Origin: Bin87 sp034423575
GTDB lineage: Bacteria; Chloroflexota; Dehalococcoidia; Lucifugimonadales; UBA3495
Assembly: GCA_034423575.1 (NCBI GenBank)
Contig: DAOUIF010000078.1
Location: forward strand, 18,231-82,230
Length of the DNA stretch: 64,000 nt
Reading direction: 5' to 3'
Shown here: piece by piece, positions 51,674 to 59,567 of the stretch
Numbering within the stretch: the first letter of the stretch is position 1
Layout: every line of letters starts with the position of its first letter
The notes under the pieces: generated by a model
What the model was told of the DNA's origin: nothing
Databases searched by the model: none
What the model saw: only the letters and a program-made list of their open reading frames with translations
Position numbers and translations under genes: made by a program

Positions 51674-54019
51674 ATGCTCGATTACAAGCCGAATATTGTC
51701 CTCGCCGATCCCGAAGAAAACTATCGCGTTGTCGGCACGCGCCCGGTGCGCCACGATGGCCCGGACAAGGTGATGGGCCGCGCCCGTTACGCCGCCGACA
51801 TCCATCTGCCGGGCATGCTTCACGGGAAGATCCTGCGCAGCCCCCACGCTCACGCGCGCATCCGCGGCATCGACGCCAGCAAGGCCCTGGCCCTGCCCGG
51901 CGTGCACGCCGTGGTGACCTCCGCCGACTTCCCCGAGGTGTCGGCTGAGATCAAGGACCAGGAGGAGGGCGCGGCCGTCAACTACGGTTTCTACAGCCGC
52001 AACGTCATGGCCCGGGAGAAGGCCCTTTACCGCGGCCATGCCGTCGCCGCCATTGCTGCTGACTCGCCACACCTGGCGGAGGAAGCCCTGGCGCTGGTCG
52101 AGGTGGACTGGGAGGTGCTTCCCGCCGTCCTCACGGCCCAGGAGGCCATGGCCGATGGCGCCCCGGCAGTCCACGAACGTTTGATGACCCTGTCCAACCC
52201 GGCGCAGCGCTCAGGAGGCTGGACTGAGGAAGGAGCCGGCGGGTCCAACGTGTCGAACCACTTCCAGTTCACTTCCGGAGACTTGGAGGCTGGTTTCGCC
52301 GAGGCCGATGTGGTCGTCGAGCGCGAGTACCACACCCGCCAGGTCCACCAGGGATACATCGAGCCCCATTCGGCCACCGCCCGCTGGAACACCGACGACA
52401 CAGTGACCATCTGGGCCAGCAGCCAGGGACATTTCGCCCTGCGCGACCACACCAGCCGGATCCTCGGTGTGTCCGTCGGGCAGGTCAACGTGGTCCCCAT
52501 GGAGATCGGGGGCGGGTTCGGAGGCAAGGGCCAGGGCGGGTGTTACCTGGAACCAGTGGTCGGGGCGTTGGCCCGCAAGACCGGCCGCGCGGTGAAGATC
52601 GCCATGACCCGCACCGAGGTGTTCACCAGCACCGGTCCGACTTCCAGCAGCCACATCAAGGTCAAGGTCGGCGGCACCCGCGATGGCCGCTTCACCGCGG
52701 CCCAGGCGACCTTGGTCTACGAAGCCGGAGCGTTTCCCGGTTCGCCGGTGCCCAGCGGTTGCCGCACCATGTTTGCCCCCTACGACATCGCCAACGGTTT
52801 CGTCGAGGGTTACGACGTGGTGACCAACGTGCCCAAGGCTGCCGCCTACCGCGCACCCGGTTCGCCTGCCGCCTCCTTCGCGGCGGAGCAGGCCATCGAC
52901 GAGCTTTGCCAGCAACTGGATGTCGATCCGGTTGAATTTCGCGCCAAGAACGCTTCCAGGGAAGGCAGTCGACAGATTGGCGGCCCTACTTTCCGCCGCA
53001 TTGGTATGGAGGAGATTCTGCAGGCCACCCAGGAGCATCCGCACCTGGTGTCGCCGGTGCCTGAGCCATCGGCCCCGGGACGAGTCACGGGCCGGGGAAT
53101 CGCCGCTGGGGCCTGGTTCAATGGAACCGGGCCAGCGACCGCTGTCGCCAGCGTCATGCCCGATGGCACGGTGAGCCTCATCGAAGGTTCGCCGGACATC
53201 GGCGGGTCTCGCGCGGCCATGGCCATGCACGTGGCCGAGGTTCTGGGGCTGCCGGCCGAGCGCATCAAGCCATCCATCGTGGACACCGACAGCATCGGCT
53301 ACAGCAGCGGAGCCGGAGGCAGCGGCGTCACCTTCAAGATGGGCACTGCCGTCTACCAGGCCGGCGAGGAAGTCCGCCGCCAGATGATTGAGCGCGCCGC
53401 CCGCATCTGGGACGTTCCGGTGGAGGACGTGGAGTACCAGGAGGACGGGACGCTGGCCCACCGCTCCGACGACGCTCTGCGCATGACCTTCGATCAGTTG
53501 GCCCGGCGTCTCAACGGCACCGGCGGTCCCATCGTCGGGCACGGCGCGGCCAACCCGGCCGGCGTGGGCAACGCCTTCGCCATCAACGTCGCCGATGTCG
53601 AAGTCGATCCCGACACCGGCAAAGTGGAATTGCTGCGTTTCACCGCCATCCAGGACTGCGGCAAGGCGATCCACCCCAGCTACGTTGAGGGCCAGATCCA
53701 GGGTGGAGCCGTCCAGGGCATCGGCTGGGCGCTGAACGAGGAGTACTTCTTCAACGACAGCGGGGAGATGCTCAACTCGTCGTTCCTGGACTACCGCATG
53801 CCCACCGCGCTGGACCTTCCGATGATCGACACGGTAATCGTCGAGGTGCCCAACCCGGGCCACCCGCTGGGCGTGCGCGGCGTCGGCGAGGTGTCGCTGG
53901 TCCCGCCCATGGCCGCCATCGGCAACGCCATAGCCAGGGCGACCGGAGCCAGGCTGGAGAGCCTGCCCATGAACCCGGGCGCGGTGCTGGAAGCCCTGTG
54001 GGAGCAGAACGGCGGGTAG
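51674..54019 (+). CDS. Xanthine dehydrogenase-family molybdenum hydroxylase, large (molybdopterin-binding) subunit
   Basis: The 781-residue subunit has an N-terminal fold starting VRHDGPDKVMGRARYAADI, the Mo-cofactor segments EIGGGFGGKGQGG and AAYRAPGSPAASF, and the catalytic Glu near residue 739 in GVRGVGEVSLVPP. It lacks the AYRCSFR motif of form I CO dehydrogenase, so it is likely an aldehyde or N-heterocycle hydroxylase. FAD and iron-sulfur subunits are not adjacent, which is unusual. ATG 51674 follows GGGAGGT. Its last 108 bp are repeated at 54691-54799. Confidence 0.88.
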   Translation: MLDYKPNIVLADPEENYRVVGTRPVRHDGPDKVMGRARYAADIHLPGMLHGKILRSPHAHARIRGIDASKALALPGVHAVVTSADFPEVSAEIKDQEEGAAVNYGFYSRNVMAREKALYRGHAVAAIAADSPHLAEEALALVEVDWEVLPAVLTAQEAMADGAPAVHERLMTLSNPAQRSGGWTEEGAGGSNVSNHFQFTSGDLEAGFAEADVVVEREYHTRQVHQGYIEPHSATARWNTDDTVTIWASSQGHFALRDHTSRILGVSVGQVNVVPMEIGGGFGGKGQGGCYLEPVVGALARKTGRAVKIAMTRTEVFTSTGPTSSSHIKVKVGGTRDGRFTAAQATLVYEAGAFPGSPVPSGCRTMFAPYDIANGFVEGYDVVTNVPKAAAYRAPGSPAASFAAEQAIDELCQQLDVDPVEFRAKNASREGSRQIGGPTFRRIGMEEILQATQEHPHLVSPVPEPSAPGRVTGRGIAAGAWFNGTGPATAVASVMPDGTVSLIEGSPDIGGSRAAMAMHVAEVLGLPAERIKPSIVDTDSIGYSSGAGGSGVTFKMGTAVYQAGEEVRRQMIERAARIWDVPVEDVEYQEDGTLAHRSDDALRMTFDQLARRLNGTGGPIVGHGAANPAGVGNAFAINVADVEVDPDTGKVELLRFTAIQDCGKAIHPSYVEGQIQGGAVQGIGWALNEEYFFNDSGEMLNSSFLDYRMPTALDLPMIDTVIVEVPNPGHPLGVRGVGEVSLVPPMAAIGNAIARATGARLESLPMNPGAVLEALWEQNGG

Positions 54020-54022
54020 TCA
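53915..54022 (+). repeat. Direct repeat copy A: 3' end of the molybdenum hydroxylase gene
   Basis: These 108 bp, ending with the stop codon and TCA, recur at 54691-54799 with only a few changes (about 95% identity by eye). The two copies bracket the toxin-antitoxin remnant. Confidence 0.8.
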
Positions 54023-54030
54023 TATCTATC

Positions 54031-54057
54031 CGTCATTCCTGCGAAAGCAGGAATCCA
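54031..54057. repeat. REP-like hairpin repeat (ATTCCTGC-GAAA-GCAGGAAT)
   Basis: An 8-bp perfect stem with a GAAA loop, of the widespread CGTCATTCC...GGAATCC class of interspersed bacterial repeats. It directly follows the hydroxylase stop and may terminate transcription. Confidence 0.65.
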
Positions 54058-54058
54058 G

Positions 54059-54092
54059 GCAGTAGGGGCGAATAATCATTCGCCCCTACTGC
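54059..54092. repeat. GGGGCGA palindrome, copy 1
   Basis: GCAGTAGGGGCGAAT pairs perfectly with ATTCGCCCCTACTGC around AATC: a 15-bp stem. It is the longest of four related palindromes in this window and partly covers the end of the antitoxin gene. Confidence 0.8.
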
Positions 54093-54379
54093 GCTGCGGT
54101 GATGTGCAATCGCATCCCCAGCGCGCGGGTGATTTTGGCGATGGTTGCGAAGGATGGGTTGCCGTCTTTGGACAACGCTTTGTACAAACCCTCACGGGTC
54201 ATACCGGTTTCACGGGCCAGCGCGCTGAAGTTTTGCGCCCGAGCGATGTCGTTCAGAGCAGCGCGGATGAGGCTGCCGTCGCCGGGGTCTTCCTCGGCGC
54301 AGGCTTCCAGGTAGAGGCGAAAGTCCTCATCGGATTTCAAGTAGTTCAGCGGATCCCACCGGGTAAAAGTTTCCGTCAT
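54086..54379 (-). CDS. Addiction-module antidote protein, HigA-like
   Basis: The 97-residue Xre-type antitoxin has an N-terminal WDPLNYLKSDEDFRLYLEACA segment and a helix-turn-helix LARETGMTREGLYKALSKDG, the layout of the HigA-like antidote family that pairs with RelE/HigB-type toxins encoded just upstream. The expected toxin is present upstream but broken. The antitoxin itself has an intact frame, and its end lies in palindrome copy 1. Confidence 0.85.
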   Translation of the reverse strand: MTETFTRWDPLNYLKSDEDFRLYLEACAEEDPGDGSLIRAALNDIARAQNFSALARETGMTREGLYKALSKDGNPSFATIAKITRALGMRLHITAAQ

Positions 54380-54388
54380 GGCTTACCC

Positions 54389-54690
54389 TCATTGCGCGGC
54401 GATTCGTTTGGCGAGAGCGATGTCGCGCTGTTGGCTGTCTTTGTCGCCGCCACAGAGCAGGATGACAACATCAGCGCCTTGCCGCATAAAGTACAGCCGA
54501 TAGCCGGGTCCTAGTGAATGCGCATTTCGGATACTCCGTCGCCCACTGGGCGGGTATCGCCAAAGTTGCCCATGGCCATGTTCCGCAAGCGCGCCTGAAT
54601 GCGAACGACGGTGCGCCGGTCTCGCAATCCCTCAACCCACCGCGAGAAAGTGGCGCTTTCGACGATGTCGACGATGGCAATATTGTCAAA
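54389..54690 (-). pseudogene. HigB/RelE-family toxin, frameshifted
   Basis: The first frame gives ESATFSRWVEGLRDRRTVV, RLRNMAMGNFGDTRPVGDG and SEMRIH, then TAG at 54513-54511. The rest, GPGYRLYFMRQGADVVILL and CGGDKDSQQRDIALAKRIA, continues in the next frame to TGA 54389. Restoring one base at the TAG gives a normal RelE/HigB protein. No ATG, GTG or TTG start is seen in phase before the domain; its 5' boundary coincides with repeat copy B, so the start was probably lost when the duplication formed. Confidence 0.8.
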
Positions 54691-54799
54691 GCCATCGGCA
54701 ACGCCATAGCCAAGGCGACCGGAGCCAGGCTGGAAAGCCTGCCCATGAAATCCCGGTGCCGTGCTGGAAGCCCTGTGGGAGCAGAACGGCGGATAGTCA
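54691..54799 (+). repeat. Direct repeat copy B: truncated duplicate of the hydroxylase 3' end
   Basis: This copies 53915-54022 including the reading frame's end and stop. It carries small indels around MKSR that shift the frame relative to the original, so it is not coding. Confidence 0.8.
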
Positions 54800-54826
54800 G
54801 TCCAGGCTATTGGCGAAAGCGACGTC

Positions 54827-54848
54827 GGGGCGAGTGACCACTCGCCCC
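54827..54848. repeat. GGGGCGA palindrome, copy 2
   Basis: GGGGCGAGTG and CACTCGCCCC around AC, 10-bp stem, between repeat copy B and the convergent gene end at 54880. Confidence 0.75.
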
Positions 54849-54879
54849 TAGAGTTTTGCGATTGCAGCGCGGATGGCAC

Positions 54880-55302
54880 TCACGGCTTCAGGCGCACCAG
54901 GAAGCTGGCCTCCCCCAGCGGCATGCCGTCGAACGCGATGGCCGCGACGTGGCGGCCCAAGCGGGTCACGGGGATGCGGAACGGCTTGATCCAACGCTGG
55001 AAAAAGATGCCTTCCTCCCACGTCACCTCCTGGGGCGGGGGACTCGACAGGCTCGCGCCCGGCGCTCGGATGGTGACCTCCAGGGTGTGTGACCCGGCGG
55101 TGGCTCCAGCGATGCAGAACGCCAACTGGGCGTCGACTTCGGCCAGCACTCTCGGGCCGTCCCCGCTGGGAGGCTCCTCCGGCATGGGAATGTCCACCAG
55201 GTCGAGAACGCCCTTGAAACTCAGGTCGTCCCCGTCCCCTTCTTCGGTTTCCCGGCAGAACAGGGCGTATTTCAGGTACACTCCGCCTCGTTCGGTAGTC
55301 AA
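54880..55302 (-). CDS. Hypothetical protein, beta-sandwich-like
   Basis: The 140-residue protein has no signal peptide and an alternating strand pattern: VYLKYALFCRETEE, then LAEVDAQLAFCIAGATAGSH, EVTIRAPGAS, and WIKPFRIPVTRLGRHVAAIAFDG near the end. It looks like a small beta-sandwich of the type found in uncharacterised DUF6941-like proteins. I cannot assign a family with confidence. It is divergent from the thioredoxin-like gene. Confidence 0.55.
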   Translation of the reverse strand: MTTERGGVYLKYALFCRETEEGDGDDLSFKGVLDLVDIPMPEEPPSGDGPRVLAEVDAQLAFCIAGATAGSHTLEVTIRAPGASLSSPPPQEVTWEEGIFFQRWIKPFRIPVTRLGRHVAAIAFDGMPLGEASFLVRLKP

Positions 55303-55409
55303 AAGCGGCTCCGTTTTTGCCCGCTGGGGGCTGGTAATATATGGTCCAAGATTTTAGCACCGGGCACAGACCACGGCAAAAACTCCTTCGGAAAATCAGG
55401 AGGCGCCAA

Positions 55410-56039
55410 ATGACACTGTCAGCAGAGAAGTTCAGCCAGGGAATGACCACGGAGCAGTACATCGACAGCATCAAGGTCAACAGGGACCCGTTCTGTCAGA
55501 TCCACGAAGGGGTCGACATACCAGATGGCGTCCTCGATTACTTCAATGGGCTGGCACAGCCGGTAAACCTGGCCGTTTTCACCTCGGACTGGTGCGGCGA
55601 CGCCATGTCAACCACGCCGGCCATCCTGCGCCTGGCCGACGCCAGCGCCAACATCCGCCTCAGCGTCTTCAACCGGGACGACGAGTTGGAGCTGACCAAC
55701 AGCTTCCTGCCGGAGCACCGCGCCGGAACCGTGCCCGTGTTCGTAGTCTTTGACGACGGCATGGGCGAGATCGCGCGTTTCATCGAGACGGCCCGCTCCC
55801 TGGTTCCTGATATCGACGCGATGGACGAGACGATCGCGCAGGCTGCTGCCTCCGTTGCAGACGAAGGGGAGCGGCGTCAGCAGACCCGGGGGCGTCGCAC
55901 CGCCCATCGCGTCGGCAAAGCCGCCGAATGGGGCTCGGTGATCCTGAACGAATTTCAGCAGGTAGTGGCCGATGGGATGGCCCTGCCCTCAACCGAACGG
56001 CCGGCCGAGGGCGGGACCGAGTGGCCGCCGCAGGAGTAG
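55410..56039 (+). CDS. Thioredoxin-like fold protein with a single Cys
   Basis: The 209-residue protein has a thioredoxin-like core (PVNLAVFTSDWCGDAMSTTPAIL, then VPVFVVFDDG with the cis-Pro). The active-site pair is CGDA, so only one Cys remains, as in the TM0026-like thioredoxin-family proteins. The C-terminal third is basic and disordered-looking (RRQQTRGRRTAHR). ATG 55410 follows AGGAGGCG. The next gene begins 8 bp after the stop, so they form an operon. Confidence 0.75.
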   Translation: MTLSAEKFSQGMTTEQYIDSIKVNRDPFCQIHEGVDIPDGVLDYFNGLAQPVNLAVFTSDWCGDAMSTTPAILRLADASANIRLSVFNRDDELELTNSFLPEHRAGTVPVFVVFDDGMGEIARFIETARSLVPDIDAMDETIAQAAASVADEGERRQQTRGRRTAHRVGKAAEWGSVILNEFQQVVADGMALPSTERPAEGGTEWPPQE

Positions 56040-56047
56040 ACCAGCCA

Positions 56048-56350
56048 ATGTCCGACGACAGCATTACCATCATCACCATGGAGGACATGGCGGTGGTCTT
56101 CTCGGTGACCGATGATTTCGGCATCCACCGCGAATCGGTGAGCGTGGAGTTGGCCCGCGAGGACCCCGGCGAGGTCAGCGTTGAAGGCGGCAAAGTGGAG
56201 ATCACCTTGCCGGCCAGTCAAACGCCTGAGGATTTCGCGCCCACCATCCGCAGCGAACTGGAGTCGCGCGGTTATTCGCACAACCCCGGCCAGGTGGTCA
56301 CCAACGACGGAGATGGTGACGACGAAGAGGAAGACGACTGGTTGTCCTGA
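56048..56350 (+). CDS. Small acidic hypothetical protein
   Basis: The 100-residue protein starts MSDDSITIITMEDMAVVFS and ends with a poly-acidic DGDGDDEEEDDW tail. No family is recognised. It follows the thioredoxin-like gene by 8 bp and ends before palindrome copy 3. Confidence 0.55.
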   Translation: MSDDSITIITMEDMAVVFSVTDDFGIHRESVSVELAREDPGEVSVEGGKVEITLPASQTPEDFAPTIRSELESRGYSHNPGQVVTNDGDGDDEEEDDWLS

Positions 56351-56369
56351 CCGCGCTCCGACCAAAATC

Positions 56370-56393
56370 AGGGGCGAGTGATCACTCGCCCCT
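56370..56393. repeat. GGGGCGA palindrome, copy 3
   Basis: A perfect 24-nt palindrome (AGGGGCGAGTGA and its complement) between two convergent genes (ends 56350 and 56421), well placed as a bidirectional terminator. Confidence 0.8.
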
Positions 56394-56420
56394 GTCAGTG
56401 ACAGTGATGCGCCCCCTGCA

Positions 56421-56945
56421 TCAGTACCCGGCTTCCCGCCACTCGAAGGCCAGGTTGGCATAGCGCACGAAGACAGCGCCGCCCGGTGCGGCCAGCGGGC
56501 CGTTCATCGCCAGGATTGCAATGGTCACCTCATCCCCGGGTTTGGGTTCCGTCGAGACCACCACCCGCTGGGGAACGTTGAACCCCTGCACGGTGGCCCG
56601 TTCGCGGTCGCACTCGCCGTTGATCCAGATCTCGCCGTAGTCGTCGATGCAGGATTCGAAGAGGCAGCGGGCGCCATCCAACGGCCGGCCACCCACGGTT
56701 TCCGGCAACGTCGCCTTGATGCGATACCAGATGAAGGAGACACCGCGACGGCGCCATGCGCCCAGGTCGCCGCAGTCTTCCCACCCGGAGTCGTCGTAGT
56801 CGGGGAGACGGCACGGCGAACCCTCCGCCTCGGGGACGATGCCCTCGTTGGGCTGGTCGGGCACGAACCCGTGAGCGACCTTCCACTGGCCGCCCACGGC
56901 CGCCAGGTCGCTGGCATTCTGCAAATCTAACGTAGCTCGTGGCAT
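56421..56945 (-). CDS. Galactose-binding-like beta-sandwich protein
   Basis: The 174-residue protein resembles the sugar-binding N-terminal jelly-roll domain of glycoside hydrolase family 2 and related proteins: LPDYDDSGWEDCGDLGAWR, SFIWYRIKATLPETVGG and ESCIDDYGEIWINGE are the diagnostic runs. There is no catalytic domain and no signal peptide. ATG 56945 follows GGAGGAATT. Confidence 0.72.
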   Translation of the reverse strand: MPRATLDLQNASDLAAVGGQWKVAHGFVPDQPNEGIVPEAEGSPCRLPDYDDSGWEDCGDLGAWRRRGVSFIWYRIKATLPETVGGRPLDGARCLFESCIDDYGEIWINGECDRERATVQGFNVPQRVVVSTEPKPGDEVTIAILAMNGPLAAPGGAVFVRYANLAFEWREAGY

Positions 56946-56988
56946 GGTAATTCCTCCATTCCGGTTTGTGGTAATTCGTTGTCGCAAA

Positions 56989-57636
56989 TTACACGCCGGT
57001 TATCCGTACTCCCGAATGCGTGCGGTAGCGCCGGTTGATGTTGACCAGCAAGGGCGTGATCTGCTCCACGTACTTGGCGTTGTAGAGGGCGCCGGCGTCC
57101 ACGGGACGCAGGTTTGGGATCTTCCGGGTCAGGTCGACCACGATCTGTTTGGCGTCCTCGTCGTCGCCGCAGATGACCACGTCCTCGTCAAGCGTGACGC
57201 CGGGCTTCAGTAGTTCTTCTGCGGACACGTTTTGGAACGCGGCCACCACCTTCGAGCCCGTGGCCGCCACCTGGGCCTCTTCGGCCGCCGAGCCGGCCTC
57301 CACTTCTTCGGCGATCGCGCCCACTCCGCGCTCGAACCGCATGGGGGCGATCACCGTCACCACGACCTTGCCGTCGAGGGCGTCCCCGACGCCGGCGATG
57401 GTTGGGGACATGCCGTTGTAGGGCATGGTCAGGAAAACTACATCGGACTGCGCCGCCGCCTCTGGATTGACTGCGCCGGAGATCGTGGCGCCGGGAGCCA
57501 GGGCGAGCAACTCGTCCGCAGCCTCCTGCGCGCGACCCGCGTCCCGCGAACCGATGACCACCGCCTCGCCGGCCATTGCCAGCCGCAACGCCAAACCCTT
57601 GCCTTCCGGACCCGTGCCTCCCAAAAACGCCAGCAT
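56989..57636 (-). CDS. NADPH-dependent F420 reductase (NpdG-like)
   Basis: The 215-residue protein has a Rossmann start AFLGGTGPEGKGLALRLA, IGSRDAGRAQEAADEL for the phosphate of NADP, VVFLTMPYNGMSP and the late GALYNAKYVEQITPLLVNINRRY, which match F420-NADP oxidoreductases. The presence of this gene implies F420 use, in keeping with Chloroflexota. Start at ATG 57636. It is divergent from the VOC gene. Confidence 0.88.
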   Translation of the reverse strand: MLAFLGGTGPEGKGLALRLAMAGEAVVIGSRDAGRAQEAADELLALAPGATISGAVNPEAAAQSDVVFLTMPYNGMSPTIAGVGDALDGKVVVTVIAPMRFERGVGAIAEEVEAGSAAEEAQVAATGSKVVAAFQNVSAEELLKPGVTLDEDVVICGDDEDAKQIVVDLTRKIPNLRPVDAGALYNAKYVEQITPLLVNINRRYRTHSGVRITGV

Positions 57637-57698
57637 CTATTTCGCCTCCTGATGTATTGCGGCGCAAGTATATCATCGGCGAAATGGGCCGGCCCGTG

Positions 57699-57707
57699 TG
57701 ATACAAT
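57699..57707 (+). promoter_or_regulatory. Extended -10 for the VOC protein gene
   Basis: TGATACAAT: TGn followed by TACAAT, 57 nt before ATG 57765. No good -35 was found. Confidence 0.4.
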
Positions 57708-57764
57708 CGGCCGCGATCCCCCATGCAATTGGTCTGACCACACTTCACAGGAGGGTTTATCGTC

Positions 57765-58127
57765 ATGGCGTTCTCACTGAACCACGTTCACCTCAAGACC
57801 CCCGATCCCAAGGCCACCGCCGATTGGTACGTGCAGAATCTGGGCGCCACGGTCACCGCTGAGGCCCCCAACGGCGGCTTCCGGCTGGACCTCCACGGCC
57901 TGCCCCTGAACGTGACCGACCACATTGCCACCCAGACCCACCCGCAGAACTACGGGTTCGAGCACATCGCCATCGATACCACCGATATCGAGGGCACCAT
58001 CGCCGACTTGAAGAACGGCGGCGCAACCGTGCTGGAAGAGACCACGGTGGGCGGCGGACGCCGGGTCATGTTCTTCGAAGGCCCCCAGGGCATCATCCTG
58101 GAAGTCCTTGAAGTGATCGACGCATAA
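57765..58127 (+). CDS. VOC (glyoxalase/dioxygenase) superfamily protein
   Basis: The 120-residue single-module protein begins NHVHLKTPDPKATADWYVQNLGA, has HIAIDTTDIEGTIADLK in the second half and ends EGPQGIILEVLEV. The metal ligands of the VOC fold (His, Glu positions) are in place. An AGGAGGG ribosome site precedes ATG 57765. The reaction is not predictable. Confidence 0.85.
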   Translation: MAFSLNHVHLKTPDPKATADWYVQNLGATVTAEAPNGGFRLDLHGLPLNVTDHIATQTHPQNYGFEHIAIDTTDIEGTIADLKNGGATVLEETTVGGGRRVMFFEGPQGIILEVLEVIDA

Positions 58128-58157
58128 GCCGTCCGAACTCAGGACCGCGATAGGCAA

Positions 58158-58179
58158 GGGGCGAATGATTATTCGCCCC
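58158..58179. repeat. GGGGCGA palindrome, copy 4
   Basis: GGGGCGAAT and ATTCGCCCC around GATT, after the VOC gene. Confidence 0.75.
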
Positions 58180-58241
58180 GCGTCGATTGGCAACCGCTTT
58201 TGGTGACCAGTCCCGGATAATTTAGCTTCCGGCCCACGGTG

Positions 58242-58973
58242 ATGACCATGCAATTGTGGGATTATGCAGCCGTTGAAGAGCCCGAGCGGGCACGCCGGCG
58301 GGTGCGCAACGGTCAGCCCACCAACGAGCTCGCTTTCAGCGCCTACGTGGGCGGCAATGAGGACACGTTCCCTCACATCCTGGATCTTTATGTTGCGCCG
58401 GGAAGCCTAGTCGCTGACGTCACGTTCGGAAAGGGCGTTTTCTGGCGCAACGTTCCCGAAGAACGGTTCGAATTGCTCGCCACCGATATTCAGACCGGGG
58501 TGGACTGCCGCGATCTTCCCTATGAAGACGGGACGGTAGATTGTGTCGTGCTCGACCCGCCGTACATGCACTCACCGGGCGGAACCGCGCATACCGTTCA
58601 TACGGCATTCGAGCGACATTATCGCAACAACATCACCGGTAATCGAACCACAAAGAAGTATCACGAAGCCGTCCTTGAACTATATGAAGATGCCGGTAGA
58701 GAGGCGTATCGAGTCCTGCGTGAACGCGGCGTGTTGATCGTGAAGTGCCAGGACGAAGTCTGCGCGAATCGGCAACGGTTTACCCACGTGGAAATCATGC
58801 AATCATACGAACGTCTGGGATTCATTACTGAGGACCTGTTTGTGGTTGTTCGCCGAAATCGTCCCGGAGTGAGCCGGACAGTTCGCCAAGTGCACGCAAG
58901 GAAGAATCATTCGTATTTCCTCGTGTTTTGGAAATGCGGCTCGGGGAGGAGCATTTGGGAACCTCCGGCGTGA
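58242..58973 (+). CDS. DNA methyltransferase of a two-gene restriction-modification-like pair
   Basis: The 243-residue SAM-dependent methylase carries the catalytic VVLDPPYMH near residue 105. The SAM-binding motif VADVTFGKGVFW near residue 62 is a relaxed form of DPFxGxG, and it comes before the catalytic motif. The central part has CRDLPYEDGTVDCVV. It overlaps the nuclease gene that follows. ATG 58242 is used; GTG 58239 is one codon earlier. Target recognition is not obvious. Confidence 0.78.
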   Translation: MTMQLWDYAAVEEPERARRRVRNGQPTNELAFSAYVGGNEDTFPHILDLYVAPGSLVADVTFGKGVFWRNVPEERFELLATDIQTGVDCRDLPYEDGTVDCVVLDPPYMHSPGGTAHTVHTAFERHYRNNITGNRTTKKYHEAVLELYEDAGREAYRVLRERGVLIVKCQDEVCANRQRFTHVEIMQSYERLGFITEDLFVVVRRNRPGVSRTVRQVHARKNHSYFLVFWKCGSGRSIWEPPA

Positions 58974-59473
58974 ACCCAGTGGGCCTTCTGGTGACTATTA
59001 TCCGGGAACACGCGCCGGAAGACATCTGGCGGGACTCCCCGTTGGTCGGATACCGGATGCTTGGCAATACCAACCGCGGCGAAATTGGGGAGGAATTCAT
59101 ACGGCGCTTCTTGGGCCAGAATGACATAGAGGTCGGCAATGGCGGACGAGTTTCGCGCACCGATCTTCGGATCGAGCATGTACGATTCGAGGTGAAGACA
59201 GCTTCGCTCGGTGCGAACGGCACCTTCCAGTTCAACCACGTTCGTTTGGACCGAGACTACGATTACTTACTCTGTTTGGGGATTTGCCCGAATCAAGTAG
59301 TTTTCAATATGTGGAGGAAGGGTACGGTCGCCGAGGGTAGGGCGGGCAGGTTGGTACGCATGGCGGAAGGTCAGGCAGTGACCTACAAACTCACCAAAAG
59401 ACTGGCGGAAATGGCATCTATAGAACTATTTCCGGACCGCGTTCGCCACGCTCTTGTCCGTGAAGATCAGTGA
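58955..59473 (+). CDS. PD-(D/E)XK restriction endonuclease-like protein
   Basis: The product is about 172 residues. The nuclease core is RGEIGEEFIRRFL, VSRTDLRIEHVRF with the Asp, and FEVKTASLGANG (ExK), giving a PD-(D/E)XK-like E...D...ExK arrangement. The order and tight overlap with the methyltransferase mark a restriction-modification pair. TTG 58955 is supported by GGAGG five bases upstream; GTG 58970, which overlaps the methyltransferase stop, is an alternative. I do not recognise a known enzyme, so the specificity is open. Confidence 0.72.
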   Translation: MGTSGVNPVGLLVTIIREHAPEDIWRDSPLVGYRMLGNTNRGEIGEEFIRRFLGQNDIEVGNGGRVSRTDLRIEHVRFEVKTASLGANGTFQFNHVRLDRDYDYLLCLGICPNQVVFNMWRKGTVAEGRAGRLVRMAEGQAVTYKLTKRLAEMASIELFPDRVRHALVREDQ

Positions 59474-59567
59474 AGAATTCTCCAAACCTCCTACACCGTC
59501 GATACCCCTGTCATCATGGAATAAAACGCACCGTGACTCGCTACCCCTGGGCCGAAGGGTAATTATC

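Noticed and set aside
52211..53863. 550-codon minus-strand open frame inside the molybdenum hydroxylase gene
   Set aside because: Shadow of codon bias; no domain is recognisable and no ribosome site is present.
51674..54019. Form I CO dehydrogenase large subunit (coxL)
   Set aside because: The AYRCSFR active-site loop is absent (AAYRAPGS instead) and coxM/coxS are not adjacent.
54031..58179. Regularly occurring repeats considered as a CRISPR array
   Set aside because: The spacing is hundreds to thousands of bases, the repeats lie at gene ends, and no cas gene is near.
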